From NCBI GenBank assembly GCA_022821495.1, contig JAJEDN010000089.1, positions 1-43,715 of the forward strand: a stretch of DNA of 43,715 bases. Reading direction: 5' to 3'. This DNA is from Candidatus Poribacteria bacterium. GTDB lineage: Bacteria; Poribacteria; WGA-4E; WGA-3G. The position numbers and the translations under genes are program-made. This document shows, in pieces, positions 24,978-33,500 of this stretch. The stretch's first letter is position 1; each line of letters starts with the position of its first letter. Under the pieces are notes generated by a model. It made no database searches. It had not been told where the DNA came from and was given only the letters and a program-made list of their open reading frames with translations.

Positions 24978-25126
24978 CTCTAATCCGCTAAATTCTGAGT
25001 TAGACAATAAGCACATTTCGCCCTCACAGGGCTAAATCAGTGCCGCTTCTCAATGGGGAGTTTGAGGCTTCAGCCTGCAATATATGACTTCATTCCTCTA
25101 ATCTTGTAAATCCTGATTCAGACAAT
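24978..25126. repeat. Pair of 31 bp direct repeats
   Basis: 24978-25008 and 25096-25126 match at 25 of 31 positions (shared start CTCTAATC, shared end AGACAAT). Between them lies a region with CCTCACAGGGCT and GAGGCTTCAGCCT. It marks the right edge of the island. Confidence 0.5.
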
Positions 25127-25143
25127 TGACCGAAAATTACCGC

Positions 25144-25172
25144 TTGACATTTCTCTTAATTTTTGATAGGAT
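25144..25172 (+). promoter_or_regulatory. Promoter of the second oxidoreductase gene
   Basis: TTGACA at 25144-25149, 17 bases, TAGGAT at 25167-25172, 38 bases before the GTG start at 25210. Confidence 0.6.
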
Positions 25173-25209
25173 AGATGACGCGACACAAAAAATGGAAGGA
25201 GCAAAATAA

Positions 25210-26247
25210 GTGGCACAACAAACAGTTAAAGTCGGTATTATCGGTGCAGGCGGCAACACAACATCAAAGCATATTCCGGGACTGCAAGCAATTGAAGGCG
25301 TTGAGATTATCGGGGTCTGCAATCGGAGTCAGGAATCCTCACAACGGGTCGCAGACGAATTCGGCATCCCGAAAACTTATGACAATTGGCAAGAGGCAAT
25401 CGGTGATCCTGATACCAATGCAATCGTCATCGGGACATGGCCCTATATGCACTGCCGAGCAACCGTAGCAGCACTTCGGGCAGATAAGCACGTGATGTGT
25501 GAGGCACGGATGGCGATGAACGCCAAAGAAGCACATATCATGCGAACGGTTTCGCGTCAAAAGACACATCTCATCGCACAGATTGTCCCTTCGCCGATGA
25601 CGCTCCGGGCAGACAACACGATAAAAAGACGCATCGCTGAAGGGTATATCGGCGATGTGCTTGCCATAGAAGCACGCGCAGGCGGTGCATTTCTGGACAG
25701 CGAATCAGCACTCCAATGGCGACAAGATTTCGATCTCAGCGGACTCAACATCATGAGCATGGGCATCTGGTACGAAGCGTTGATGCGTTGGGTCGGCGAA
25801 GCGACACGGATTATGGCGATGGGCAAGACATTCGTCAAAATGCGTCCGGATGCCGATGGCGTGATGCGTTCCGTGCGGATACCAGAACATATTGATGTCG
25901 TTGGCGACCTCGCATGTGGCGCGCAGCTGCATATACAGGTCTCTAATGTTGCGGGGTTAGCAGGGGCACCAGAGGTTTATATCTTCGGAAGCAACGGAAC
26001 GCTGCGTTTTTCAGGAAATAAACTCTACGGCGGACAAAAAGGTGATACGGAACTGAGCGAGATTGATATACCGGATTCAGAAGCGGGTGGATGGCGCGTG
26101 GAGGAAGAATTTGTGAACGCGATCCGAGGCGATGAAGTGATTACACACACAGATTTTGACACGGGTGTGAAGTATATGGAATTTACGGAGGCGGTCACGC
26201 GGAGTATACAGTCAGGCACAGCGATTACGTTGCCACTTCATGTTTAG
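25210..26247 (+). CDS. Gfo/Idh/MocA family oxidoreductase
   Basis: A 345-residue NAD(P)-linked dehydrogenase-like protein. The nucleotide-binding loop is GIIGAGGNTTSKHIPG (IIGAGG, close to consensus). The EKP motif has become EAR (in MCEARMAMNAKEA), so the usual catalytic lysine is missing, which makes activity uncertain or shifted. The C-terminal domain ends in TDFDTGVKYMEFTEAVTRSIQSGTAITLPL. The start is GTG, set by AAGGAGC nine bases before. It has its own promoter and stands between the defence-type island and a ferritin-like gene. Confidence 0.82.
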   Translation: MAQQTVKVGIIGAGGNTTSKHIPGLQAIEGVEIIGVCNRSQESSQRVADEFGIPKTYDNWQEAIGDPDTNAIVIGTWPYMHCRATVAALRADKHVMCEARMAMNAKEAHIMRTVSRQKTHLIAQIVPSPMTLRADNTIKRRIAEGYIGDVLAIEARAGGAFLDSESALQWRQDFDLSGLNIMSMGIWYEALMRWVGEATRIMAMGKTFVKMRPDADGVMRSVRIPEHIDVVGDLACGAQLHIQVSNVAGLAGAPEVYIFGSNGTLRFSGNKLYGGQKGDTELSEIDIPDSEAGGWRVEEEFVNAIRGDEVITHTDFDTGVKYMEFTEAVTRSIQSGTAITLPLHV

Positions 26248-26338
26248 AGCCGGTTACTGCACAACGGAGGGTACTTACTACTTTGTAAAGCAGACAGTGT
26301 AGTGGAGTTTAGTTACTATTTGGGGAAAGGAGGAACAG

Positions 26339-26881
26339 TTGACATTAGGAGAGCTTTTTAATCTTTGTCAAGACATTGAACTACGACAAGCCAAACTCTA
26401 CGCATCCCTCTCACTGCTTTTAGGGAACGTTGACGAACGGATTGCACGGTTTTGGGAACAGATGAGCACGGAAGAATGGCAGCACTATATCCTTGTAGAT
26501 TTCGGTCGTTCTTTATGCGTTGATGCTTTTGGAATTGATTCGGCTGTACCGGCATTATCGGATGTCCCCGTCCAGCAAATTACGGACGCACTTGATGAGC
26601 ACGAGCAGAAGGTCGATAGCGGGAATATTTCGCTCGATGAAGCCTTCGAGATTGCGATTGCAATTGAAGGCAGTGAAGCCGATACGATCTATATGCACCT
26701 GCTCTCTATCATGCGCAAAGCGATCGCGCAAAGCGATCAGCCCTATCTCATTGATCGGATTGTACAGGTGGAGAAAGATATGGTCTCGCACATGGGAGGA
26801 CTGGTTCAGGCGACGCAGAGATTTGCAACGGACCCCGAACTCATCCGCAAAGCGCATCGTTTAAAAGCAGAGCACGGTTAA
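26339..26881 (+). CDS. Ferritin-like (rubrerythrin-type) protein
   Basis: A 180-residue all-helical protein with spaced Glu/His that fit a four-helix di-iron bundle: IELRQAKLYASLS in helix 1, STEEWQHY in helix 2, IAIEGSEADTIY in helix 3 and VEKDMVSHMGG in helix 4. It lacks the rubredoxin domain of full rubrerythrins. Such proteins store or detoxify iron or react with peroxide. The start is TTG, supported by AAAGGAGGAACAG right before it. It converges with the CDF exporter gene, which may also handle metal ions. Confidence 0.7.
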   Translation: MTLGELFNLCQDIELRQAKLYASLSLLLGNVDERIARFWEQMSTEEWQHYILVDFGRSLCVDAFGIDSAVPALSDVPVQQITDALDEHEQKVDSGNISLDEAFEIAIAIEGSEADTIYMHLLSIMRKAIAQSDQPYLIDRIVQVEKDMVSHMGGLVQATQRFATDPELIRKAHRLKAEHG

Positions 26882-26922
26882 ATTGTGAGACGGATGTGTA
26901 ATCTGGATGCTATAGATATGCA

Positions 26923-27897
26923 CTACGAATGCTGCGCATTACAGAGGAGATTTCCAGCCTGTTCACACGCCACCTGTTCTAACTGCAAGGTCGTGTGGTT
27001 AATCCCGAAATGTGCTTGCAATTCGGCGTTAATTTTTTCAAGAATCCGATCGGGTGCTAAAGTGGTGTTTTCCGCTACGACAACGTGCGCACTCAGGGCA
27101 CAGTAGTTGGAGCACAACGACCAGATATGTAAGTCGTGAATATCTTTAACGGGGTCTAAGCTGCGGAGATGTGTGGCGACGGTGTCAGCATCTGCATTCT
27201 TCGGTGAATTTTCAAGCAAAATGTGCACCGCCTCTTTCGTTACGTTCACCGCACCGAAGAGAATAATCCCACCGATAAGGAAACTCAGGATCGCATCAAT
27301 CGGATACCACCCCGTCCAGAAGATGATCGCACCCCCAACGACGACAGCAACGGAAGAGAGCGTGTCGCCTATCACGTGAAGCATCGCGCTTCGGACGTTC
27401 AGATTACCATGACTCTCGCCGTGCAGCTTCCATAAGATAATCAGATTCCCCACAAAGCCGAGACACGCCACGATAAACATGCCTGCCACTTTTATCTCTG
27501 TCGGCGACATGTATCTTTGATAGGCTGCGTAGAAAATCCAACAGGAGATCGCGATAAGCGATACGCCATTCACGAAAGCAGCAAAGACCTCAGCGCGATG
27601 ATACCCGTAAGTACGCGAAGAGGTGGCAGGACGTGTGGAGAGATAGATTGCCAGCCAACTGATAAGGAGCGAAGCAACGTCTGACAGCACATGTGCCGCA
27701 TCGCTGAGCAACGCAAGACTCCCCGACCAGATACCGCCGATGAGTTCACCAAGGAAGACGCAGAACGTGACAAAAACAGCAAACTTAAATTTCTTCTGCA
27801 GATGTGTTTGGTGGCTATGCGCGCCCGCTTCGCCGTGGTGGTGATGAGCGTCGTGACTGTGGTTGTGCAAAGCGTCTCCCTTAAAAATAGTAGGCAC
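26923..27897 (-). CDS. Cation diffusion facilitator metal exporter
   Basis: A 324-residue CDF protein (CzcD/ZitB-like) that exports Zn2+ or related cations from the cytoplasm in exchange for protons. A histidine-rich N-terminus (HNHSHDAHHHHGEAGAHSHQTH, residues 11-32) precedes six transmembrane helices. The metal site is visible as D66-A-A-H69-x3-D73 in helix 2 and HVIGD in helix 5. The cytoplasmic C-terminal domain contains HDLHIWSL, normal for this family. The exact metal cannot be told. It converges with the ferritin-like gene and follows fmdB-like on the same strand. Confidence 0.9.
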   Translation of the reverse strand: MPTIFKGDALHNHSHDAHHHHGEAGAHSHQTHLQKKFKFAVFVTFCVFLGELIGGIWSGSLALLSDAAHVLSDVASLLISWLAIYLSTRPATSSRTYGYHRAEVFAAFVNGVSLIAISCWIFYAAYQRYMSPTEIKVAGMFIVACLGFVGNLIILWKLHGESHGNLNVRSAMLHVIGDTLSSVAVVVGGAIIFWTGWYPIDAILSFLIGGIILFGAVNVTKEAVHILLENSPKNADADTVATHLRSLDPVKDIHDLHIWSLCSNYCALSAHVVVAENTTLAPDRILEKINAELQAHFGINHTTLQLEQVACEQAGNLLCNAQHS

Positions 27898-27963
27898 ACA
27901 CCGTTGTGCCGAAACTAAAAACGTAACCGAAGCACAGAGACTTCGACCTACAACTGTTTTCGT

Positions 27964-28281
27964 TTAGTCCGAATCGGCAGACTTGCTCTTTGATTCGCTA
28001 CTTGTTTCCGTTTTCTTCTCTTTTTTCTCGCTTTTGTCTGATGACTTGCTTTTGTCCGATGATTCGTTTTTGTCTTTTTTCGCGGATTCCTTGTATCCGT
28101 CGCTGCGGTAGTCGGTGATGTAGAATCCGGACCCTTTAAAAATCAGACCGGCACCTGCTCCAATGAGCCGTTTCACTTTACCACTGCATTCCGGGCACTC
28201 TTCAATCGCAGGTGCTGTGATGCCTTGAAACTTCTCAAACCGGACATCACATGCGAGACATTTATACTCGTACGTGGGCAT
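27964..28281 (-). CDS. FmdB-type zinc ribbon protein
   Basis: A 105-residue protein that opens with MPTYEYKCLACDVRFEKFQ; the zinc ribbon cysteines are C8, C11, C29 and C32. It continues with VKRLIGAGAGLIFKGSGFYITDYRS, as usual for the FmdB family of putative regulators. The last 40 residues are a low-complexity tail of K, S, D and E. AAAGGAGGAAA lies before the ATG. No biochemical role is established for the family. Confidence 0.88.
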   Translation of the reverse strand: MPTYEYKCLACDVRFEKFQGITAPAIEECPECSGKVKRLIGAGAGLIFKGSGFYITDYRSDGYKESAKKDKNESSDKSKSSDKSEKKEKKTETSSESKSKSADSD

Positions 28282-28325
28282 GCTGAGGTTTCCTCCTTTT
28301 TCAATATGTTTTGCAATAGAACACC

Positions 28326-28420
28326 TTGTAGGAGCGAGTGTTTTTGCTTGAGGGTTTCTTGTCGCTCGCGATTCCTTATAGTCTCTATTGTAGGAGCGAG
28401 TTTTGCTCGCGATTCCTTAT
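28326..28420. repeat. Tandem TGTAGGAGCGAG palindromic repeats
   Basis: Two units both begin TTGTAGGAGCGAG and end CTCGCGATTCCTTAT. The first has about 24 additional bases in its loop. Confidence 0.7.
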
Positions 28421-28630
28421 GGTTTCTAAAAAGTTGGTTGATAAAAAGCCTATATTCTGATAAATTTTAATCGTTACAAATGTAAAAGTCAAGTCAATTT
28501 TTGTGATTGAAGGAATGTTCAGTTCTCCAATAACTTCTGCCGATCTCGGATCCTTTCTGTAGGAACGACTTCCGCATTGCGATGCTTATTGGCTGCTCTG
28601 ACAACCCATAATTGGTTACTTCTATATGTA

Positions 28631-28757
28631 ATAGGACTTACGCATTATCTCTTAAAGTCCCCCTGATAAGGGGCGGTGAATGCCCATAAGGCATTCATAC
28701 CGTTGATTCTTTAGGGGGTTAAAAATACCGAAGTTACTGCTTTTGAGTAAGTCCTAT
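28631..28757. mobile_element. MITE-like element, GGACTTACGC family, copy 1
   Basis: ATAGGACTTAC at 28631-28641 and its exact inverse GTAAGTCCTAT at 28747-28757 bound 127 bp. The left half has CTTAAAGTCCCCCTGATAAG and GGGG, the right half TTTAGGGGGTTAAAA. Related sequence recurs at 32080-32120 (interior only) and 35574-35690 (with ends). Confidence 0.65.
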
Positions 28758-28771
28758 ATAATTGGAGTTTT

Positions 28772-30130
28772 ATGTTTCGTTTCCCAATTGATGCTGAAAG
28801 CTTTCCACTCGGTAAAGGACCGATGGTCATGCTGATTCTCTTTCTTATCTCTACGCTTTTCATTTTCGGGCGTTCTGAGGAGCAGGGCGAGGACCTCGAA
28901 TTTTGGATCTTCGCAAACACCCATTACGAAGAGTATCAAGCGCGCGTGCCAATTTTTGAGGCACAAAATCCAGGTGTCAACGTTCAACTCATCAATTTCG
29001 GTGGCACGATGCACGATAAACTCCTCGCTGCCATGTTGTCCAATTTCGGGGCACCCGATCTCGTGGAAGTCGAGATTACATCTATTGGACGGTTCCTCAA
29101 AGGCGCGATTGATGAGGTCGGATTTGTCGATCTACGCCCGCGTTTAGAGAGCGAAGGTTGGATGGACAGGTTGGTCGTCAGTCGGTTCACACCCTGGTCC
29201 TATCGCGGACGGATTTTCGGTATCCCACACGACTTACACCCCGTTGTACTTCTTTACCGAGACGATCTTTTTAAGGCAGCAGGCGTTGAGATGACAGAGA
29301 TTGAGACATGGGACGACTTCATCGCTGCTGGAAAAAAGGCGACACGCGATCTTGATGGCGATGGTAAGGTGGACCAATACGCCATTGTGTTAGATCGACG
29401 CACGGAAAGCGACTATTTTAGTCTACTCCTTCAACAGGGCGGTGGCTTCTTTGACGCGGAGGGCAACGTTATTATTGATAGCGAACTCGCTATTGAGACT
29501 TTGGAATTTTTCACGGCACTGTTCAACGAACATAAGATCGCGACCCCCGTATACGGAACGTGGCACGGTGATCCGAGCAATTTTGCAGCGATGCAGGATG
29601 GCAAGATTCTCTCCATTCTTGCACCGGACTGGTACGTCGGTATCCTCAAAAGCCAGGTGCCTCAGATGTCCGGTAAATGGAAAGCCGTCGGCATGCCCGC
29701 GTGGCATCCCGGTGGCAGACGGACGACGACACGCGGCGGCACGATGATCGGAATTACGAAACAGTGCGAGAATCCAGACCGTGCGTGGGAACTTCTCAAG
29801 TTTACTTATTTTGATAGACTCGGTCTTGTGAACCGATATGAAACGACGCGGATTATACCGCCGCTCAAAGCCGCGTGGGACGCACCTATCTTTAAGGAAC
29901 CCGATGTCTATTTGGGTGGACAACCGCTTGGGGAGCTATTTATCCAACTCGCTCCCGATTTACCACCCCGTTACCAGAACCCGTATTGGTCGGAAGGCGC
30001 GGATCTACTCAACGATGCGATCTTCGCTGCAGTAACAGAAAAACAGACACCAAGAGAGGCGTTAACCGATTTGGCGGAAAAGGTCCGAGCATTGATGGCT
30101 AAGGACAGAGGCAGATGGGGAGACATGTAA
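28772..30130 (+). CDS. Sugar ABC transporter substrate-binding protein
   Basis: A 452-residue family 1 (UgpB/MalE-like) solute-binding protein. A hydrophobic N-terminal segment (about 17-33) acts as export signal or anchor; no lipobox is evident. LEFWIFANTHYEEYQARVPIFEAQNPGVNVQLI, then DLVEVEITSIGRFL and GIPHDLHPVVLLYRDDLFKAAG, are the usual order of this fold. RDLDGDGKVDQYA looks like a calcium-binding loop, common in this family. It would deliver a sugar to the permease that follows after 125 bp. The ATG begins 14 bases after the inverted-repeat element, with TGGAG as ribosome binding site. Confidence 0.85.
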   Translation: MFRFPIDAESFPLGKGPMVMLILFLISTLFIFGRSEEQGEDLEFWIFANTHYEEYQARVPIFEAQNPGVNVQLINFGGTMHDKLLAAMLSNFGAPDLVEVEITSIGRFLKGAIDEVGFVDLRPRLESEGWMDRLVVSRFTPWSYRGRIFGIPHDLHPVVLLYRDDLFKAAGVEMTEIETWDDFIAAGKKATRDLDGDGKVDQYAIVLDRRTESDYFSLLLQQGGGFFDAEGNVIIDSELAIETLEFFTALFNEHKIATPVYGTWHGDPSNFAAMQDGKILSILAPDWYVGILKSQVPQMSGKWKAVGMPAWHPGGRRTTTRGGTMIGITKQCENPDRAWELLKFTYFDRLGLVNRYETTRIIPPLKAAWDAPIFKEPDVYLGGQPLGELFIQLAPDLPPRYQNPYWSEGADLLNDAIFAAVTEKQTPREALTDLAEKVRALMAKDRGRWGDM

Positions 30131-30214
30131 TTTTCTCAAACAGCATTGTTTGATGAAATCTTAACCAAATTCCTTAGTATTACGACAACGGAGTAATAAA
30201 TCACCCAGAAAACG

Positions 30215-30303
30215 TAGCCTGAAACGAAGTGGAAGGCGGGTCTACGGAGGAGTACGTGAAAATACCAATTCACCGCAACGAACCGCAAGGAATAATTAAA
30301 AAT
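30215..30303 (+). promoter_or_regulatory. Leader element copy C, overlapping the permease gene
   Basis: A diverged copy: TAGCCTGAAACGAAGTGG, then GCGGGTCTACGGAGGAGTACGTG, then CACCGCAACGAACCGCAAGG. Where other copies have the start codon, this one reads AAAAATCTG. The GTG at 30256 inside the element, with GGAGGAG before it, now appears to be the start codon. Confidence 0.6.
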
Positions 30304-31179
30304 CTGTTTTGGAATCAACAACAAAAGATAGCACCCTACCTCTTTATCGCGCCGTTTTACCTGCTTTTCGTCATCTTTATGGGGTATCCGCTTATTTCAT
30401 CGCTCGTGATGAGTCTCTATGAGATGCGTGGGTTCCAAAGCCGGGTCTTTGTCGGTTTCGGGAACTTCACAGATCTGTTTGGGGATCCAATCTTTTGGAA
30501 ATCACTCCGAAATACCGCCTATTTCGCTGTAGGCACGCTCACGCTTCAGTTGCCGATCGCTTTGTTGTTAGCGATTCTACTGAATTCCAAGTTCGTTAAA
30601 GGGAAAAATTTTCTACGACTCGCCTTTTTCGCACCAGTACTGGTTGCTGGTGTCTTCGTCGCGATTATCTTTAACCTCGTCTATGACCAGCGTGCAGGGT
30701 TAGTCAACCAAGAATTCCTTCTTTTTGGTAAGGAGATCGGTTGGCTAAACGAGGAGAATTATGTGATGCCAGCAGTTATTCTGACTGGCGTTTGGCAGTG
30801 GGCTGGATTCAACATGATCTACTTTTTGGCGGGGTTGCAAGGTATCCGACAGGAATTGTACGAAGCGGCAGCGGTTGATGGCGCGAACGGGTGGCAAGCA
30901 TTTATCCATGTCACACTGCCGTCGTTACGACCTGTGATCGCCTTCGTTTTCGTGGTTTCGATGATAGGTTCGCTCCAGCTCTTTGATCTTCCCTTTATTT
31001 TAACGAATGGTGGCGAACCTGCGGATGCGGGTTCAACGATCGTGATGTATCTCTATAAAAACGGTTTCCAGTTCATGCGTCTCGGTTATGCAGCGACAAT
31101 CGGCTGGGTGCTGTTTTTCATTATTGCTGTTATCTCGATCGTCCAATTGAAATTACTCGGCATCTTCCGAGACGAATAA
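30256..31179 (+). CDS. Sugar ABC transporter permease (MalF/UgpA-like)
   Basis: A 307-residue inner-membrane protein with six hydrophobic segments. IAPYLFIAPFYLLFVIFMGYPLISSLVMSLYE begins the conserved part; the cytoplasmic EAA loop is LYEAAAVDGANGWQAFIHVTLPSLRPV. It would pair with the binding protein upstream. GTG 30256 follows GGAGGAG and gives about 15 leader-encoded residues; a CTG at 30304 would remove them. Importers of this kind need a second permease (MalG-like); the next gene is hisA instead, so the partner must be encoded elsewhere or has been lost. Confidence 0.85.
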   Translation: MKIPIHRNEPQGIIKNLFWNQQQKIAPYLFIAPFYLLFVIFMGYPLISSLVMSLYEMRGFQSRVFVGFGNFTDLFGDPIFWKSLRNTAYFAVGTLTLQLPIALLLAILLNSKFVKGKNFLRLAFFAPVLVAGVFVAIIFNLVYDQRAGLVNQEFLLFGKEIGWLNEENYVMPAVILTGVWQWAGFNMIYFLAGLQGIRQELYEAAAVDGANGWQAFIHVTLPSLRPVIAFVFVVSMIGSLQLFDLPFILTNGGEPADAGSTIVMYLYKNGFQFMRLGYAATIGWVLFFIIAVISIVQLKLLGIFRDE

Positions 31180-31210
31180 ATAAACTGATGAATAAATAAA
31201 CTAAGGTACG

Positions 31211-31297
31211 TAGCTCGTAATGTAATGGAGAGCGGATATACGGAGAGGGACTTCCATGATTCCAACCCACCTCACCGAACCGCAAGGAAAGTTAAAA
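31211..31297 (+). promoter_or_regulatory. Leader element copy D at hisA
   Basis: TAGCTCGTAATGTAATGG, AGAGCGGATATACGGAG, a variable middle, and the core CCTCACCGAACCGCAAGGAA (31270-31289) followed by an A-rich spacer and ATG 31298. Compared with the modC copy it is near-identical at both ends and differs in the middle. Confidence 0.75.
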
Positions 31298-32002
31298 ATG
31301 CAGATATTACCCGCAATCGATCTTCGCGCTGGAAAATGTGTAAATTTGGTGCAAGGGATTGCTACACAAGAAACGGTTTTCTCAGATACACCTATAGAGG
31401 TCGCACAACGATGGCAAGCCGACGGTGCAGAATACTTACACCTCGTGGATTTAGATGGCGCGTTTCAAAATGAATCGGCGAACCTCCACATCGTCGGCGA
31501 GATTGTTTCTGGACTTGATATACCCGTCCAACTCGGCGGCGGTATCCGTAGCATGGAACAGTTAGAAGCCGTTTTAGCATTAGGTGTAGATCGCGCTATA
31601 TTAGGCACGGTTGCCCTCAAACAGCCGGATTTAGTGAAGCGGGCGTGTGAGAAATATGGTGCGCGGATCGCTGTCGGCATTGATGCCAAAGACGGTAGGG
31701 TCGCCACAGAGGGATGGTTGGAGGTATCCGAGAAATCCGCTGTTGAATTCGCACAAGAGATGGCAGACGTGCAAACATTTATTTACACCGACATCAAGAG
31801 CGACGGTATGCTCAAGGGACCCAATGTTGACGCAACAGCGGAAATTATTGATGCTGTCCCTGCGAATGTGATTGCTTCGGGGGGTGTCACATCGCTCAGT
31901 GATGTGACCACTTTAAAGCAGATCGGTGCGAGTGGCGCGATTATAGGGCGTGCTTTGTATACCGGTGACCTCGTGCTGCAAGATGCGATCGCCGCAGGAT
32001 GA
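31298..32002 (+). CDS. hisA: ProFAR isomerase, histidine biosynthesis
   Basis: A 234-residue (beta/alpha)8 barrel that isomerises ProFAR to PRFAR, the fourth step of histidine synthesis. D8 in LPAIDLRAGKCVNLVQG and D129 in VGIDAKDGRVATEGW are the paired catalytic aspartates; phosphate-binding loops LGGGIRS and ASGGVTS are both present, as is YTDIKSDGMLKGPN. The start is the ATG directly behind the leader element. It stands alone: hisH, hisF and other his genes are not in the window. Confidence 0.93.
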   Translation: MQILPAIDLRAGKCVNLVQGIATQETVFSDTPIEVAQRWQADGAEYLHLVDLDGAFQNESANLHIVGEIVSGLDIPVQLGGGIRSMEQLEAVLALGVDRAILGTVALKQPDLVKRACEKYGARIAVGIDAKDGRVATEGWLEVSEKSAVEFAQEMADVQTFIYTDIKSDGMLKGPNVDATAEIIDAVPANVIASGGVTSLSDVTTLKQIGASGAIIGRALYTGDLVLQDAIAAG

Positions 32003-32004
32003 AG

Positions 32005-32120
32005 GGTAAGCGCGGTTTCTAACCGCGCCTGTCTGAATCCACAGGTCCTTTTTCCGTAACTCGGTTAGGACGCCGTGCTTCTTAAAGTCCCCCTGATAAG
32101 GGGGATTTAGGGGGTTAAAA
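32005..32120. repeat. Hairpin and element fragment after hisA
   Basis: GCGCGGTT/AACCGCGC forms a stem directly behind hisA (about 32009-32027); at 32080-32120 the interior of the GGACTTACGC element (CTTAAAGTCCCCCTGATAAG, then GGGGATTTAGGGGGTTAAAA) appears without its ends. Either hairpin could end transcription from both convergent genes. Confidence 0.5.
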
Positions 32121-32132
32121 TTTGGTAGCGAA

Positions 32133-33293
32133 TCACTCCACACCCGTCACAACGCCGAACCCAATCCGGGAACCCATCTTTTTCACTTCAAACCGAGTAC
32201 CGACCTCCATGACTAACGGCAAATCGAGCGTGAGTGCGACGTGTGCATAATCCCCCGGTGTAATAAGCGAGAGTCCTGACGGGAGTTTTAAGTGTGCCGG
32301 CATATCAACGCCCCACAAATGGATGTCAGGTCTATCGTTTTCGATGAGCGGGATATGTGTCCCGCTCTCCTCGTGTGTCAGCAGATAAATGAGTGCAGTG
32401 AATTCAGCATGTGATTTGATTGTCTTTGGTGGGCAAAGCACCTGTCCGACAGCCAGCCAGTCAGGTTCAGATTCAACGCATACTTCATTTTCCTTTATGC
32501 TAAGAACCCGGGTCTTGATCCTGTCACCTTTACCGACAATATCCACCGCTTGACCGACGGCGAGTTGGCCTTGCACTATCTCACCACGGATGGATACCTG
32601 ATCCTTGGCTTCCTCAACAATTTCGTGAATCGGCATAATAAGTGGTAAGTGTGTGATATCCACAGGGACCGGCATTTTGCGGTTCATCGCGAAGATGAGG
32701 TCAACAATCGGTTGCCACTGAGAAGAGGTAATATTGTTGCCTCTGTAGTCTAACGCTTTCTGCGCATCACCGACGATTATCGGCGTGGTTTCTTCCCCCC
32801 ATCCACACTCGCTTAGGAGTTCATTCATCTCCTGTAGGCAGATGTCCAACAGCTCATCGTCTTTTGAAATACCGCCTGTATTGAGAAAGGAGATGACAGT
32901 CGGGATGTGCATTTGGTGCGCGAGGTTAAGATGTGCCTGCGAATCCGGTGTGATCCCCTCAACCGCATTCACTACCCAGATCCCGCCTTGAATTGCGGGT
33001 GAGCCGCTGATTAACATTTTGATGACATCAAGGTGTGTTTCGCAATCGATCTGTGTATAAAGTTTACCGCTGGTTTCGTAGGCGATTGAGCGATAGGTAA
33101 TACCAACGCCTTCACGGATTGGATGACTAATTGGGTGTTGAGACGCAAAATCGCCGTCTCCATCCGTATGAATCGCCCCAATTCTCGCGACCACTTTTGC
33201 AATCGCTGCAGTCAATGTTGTCTTACCGTGGCCATCCGCACCGAGGGTACAGATGGGTAATCTCCGATGCGTATTTTCTTTGCGTTCTGTCAT
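32133..33293 (-). CDS. EF-Tu-like protein with degenerate GTPase motifs
   Basis: A 386-residue protein that follows EF-Tu through all three domains: GADGHGKTTLTAAIAKV (G1, 18-26), REGVGITYRSIAYET (switch I, T66 kept), PTVISFLNTGG, LLSECGWGEETTPIIVGDAQKAL, then a beta-barrel domain II (IRGEIVQGQLAVGQAVDIVG) and domain III (MEVGTRFEVKKMGSRIGFGVVT). Yet G3 DCPGH is DCETH (83-87) and G4 NKxD is NTGG (138-141), so guanine recognition and the switch II glycine are lost. It is therefore probably not a normal elongation factor; it may bind RNA or a partner. AGGAGAAAAAAG lies before the ATG. Confidence 0.85.
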   Translation of the reverse strand: MTERKENTHRRLPICTLGADGHGKTTLTAAIAKVVARIGAIHTDGDGDFASQHPISHPIREGVGITYRSIAYETSGKLYTQIDCETHLDVIKMLISGSPAIQGGIWVVNAVEGITPDSQAHLNLAHQMHIPTVISFLNTGGISKDDELLDICLQEMNELLSECGWGEETTPIIVGDAQKALDYRGNNITSSQWQPIVDLIFAMNRKMPVPVDITHLPLIMPIHEIVEEAKDQVSIRGEIVQGQLAVGQAVDIVGKGDRIKTRVLSIKENEVCVESEPDWLAVGQVLCPPKTIKSHAEFTALIYLLTHEESGTHIPLIENDRPDIHLWGVDMPAHLKLPSGLSLITPGDYAHVALTLDLPLVMEVGTRFEVKKMGSRIGFGVVTGVE

Positions 33294-33340
33294 CTTTTTT
33301 CTCCTAATCGGTGTTGTTTCTTTACTGCAATTTCCATTTC

Positions 33341-33369
33341 ATTGTAGCACAAAGTCGGGAATTGAGCAA
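33341..33369 (-). promoter_or_regulatory. Promoter of the EF-Tu-like gene
   Basis: On the minus strand TTGCTC (33369-33364), 17 bases, TACAAT (33346-33341), 47 bases before the start codon. Confidence 0.5.
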
Positions 33370-33500
33370 CGCGGAAAAACTTGTCAACCAGTCAAAAGCG
33401 TGATAGACTATTAACGCTTTAAAACCTACATTAGAGATAACCCAAGTTGCTACTAATAAGATTTTAAACCCGCAGACCTCGTGTTTCACTGAAAAATATT

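Larger units (their letters stand above)
28282..28771. other. Intergenic region filled with repeats
   Basis: No gene is seen. It holds two tandem TGTAGGAGCGAG repeats (28326-28377, the first with an extra insert in its loop, and 28388-28420), a degenerate third (near 28558) and the inverted-repeat element at 28631-28757, whose right end lies 14 bases before the binding-protein gene. Confidence 0.6.

Noticed and set aside
28326..28420. Tandem palindromes as a CRISPR array
   Set aside because: Only two units, unequal in length, with no spacer pattern and no cas genes.
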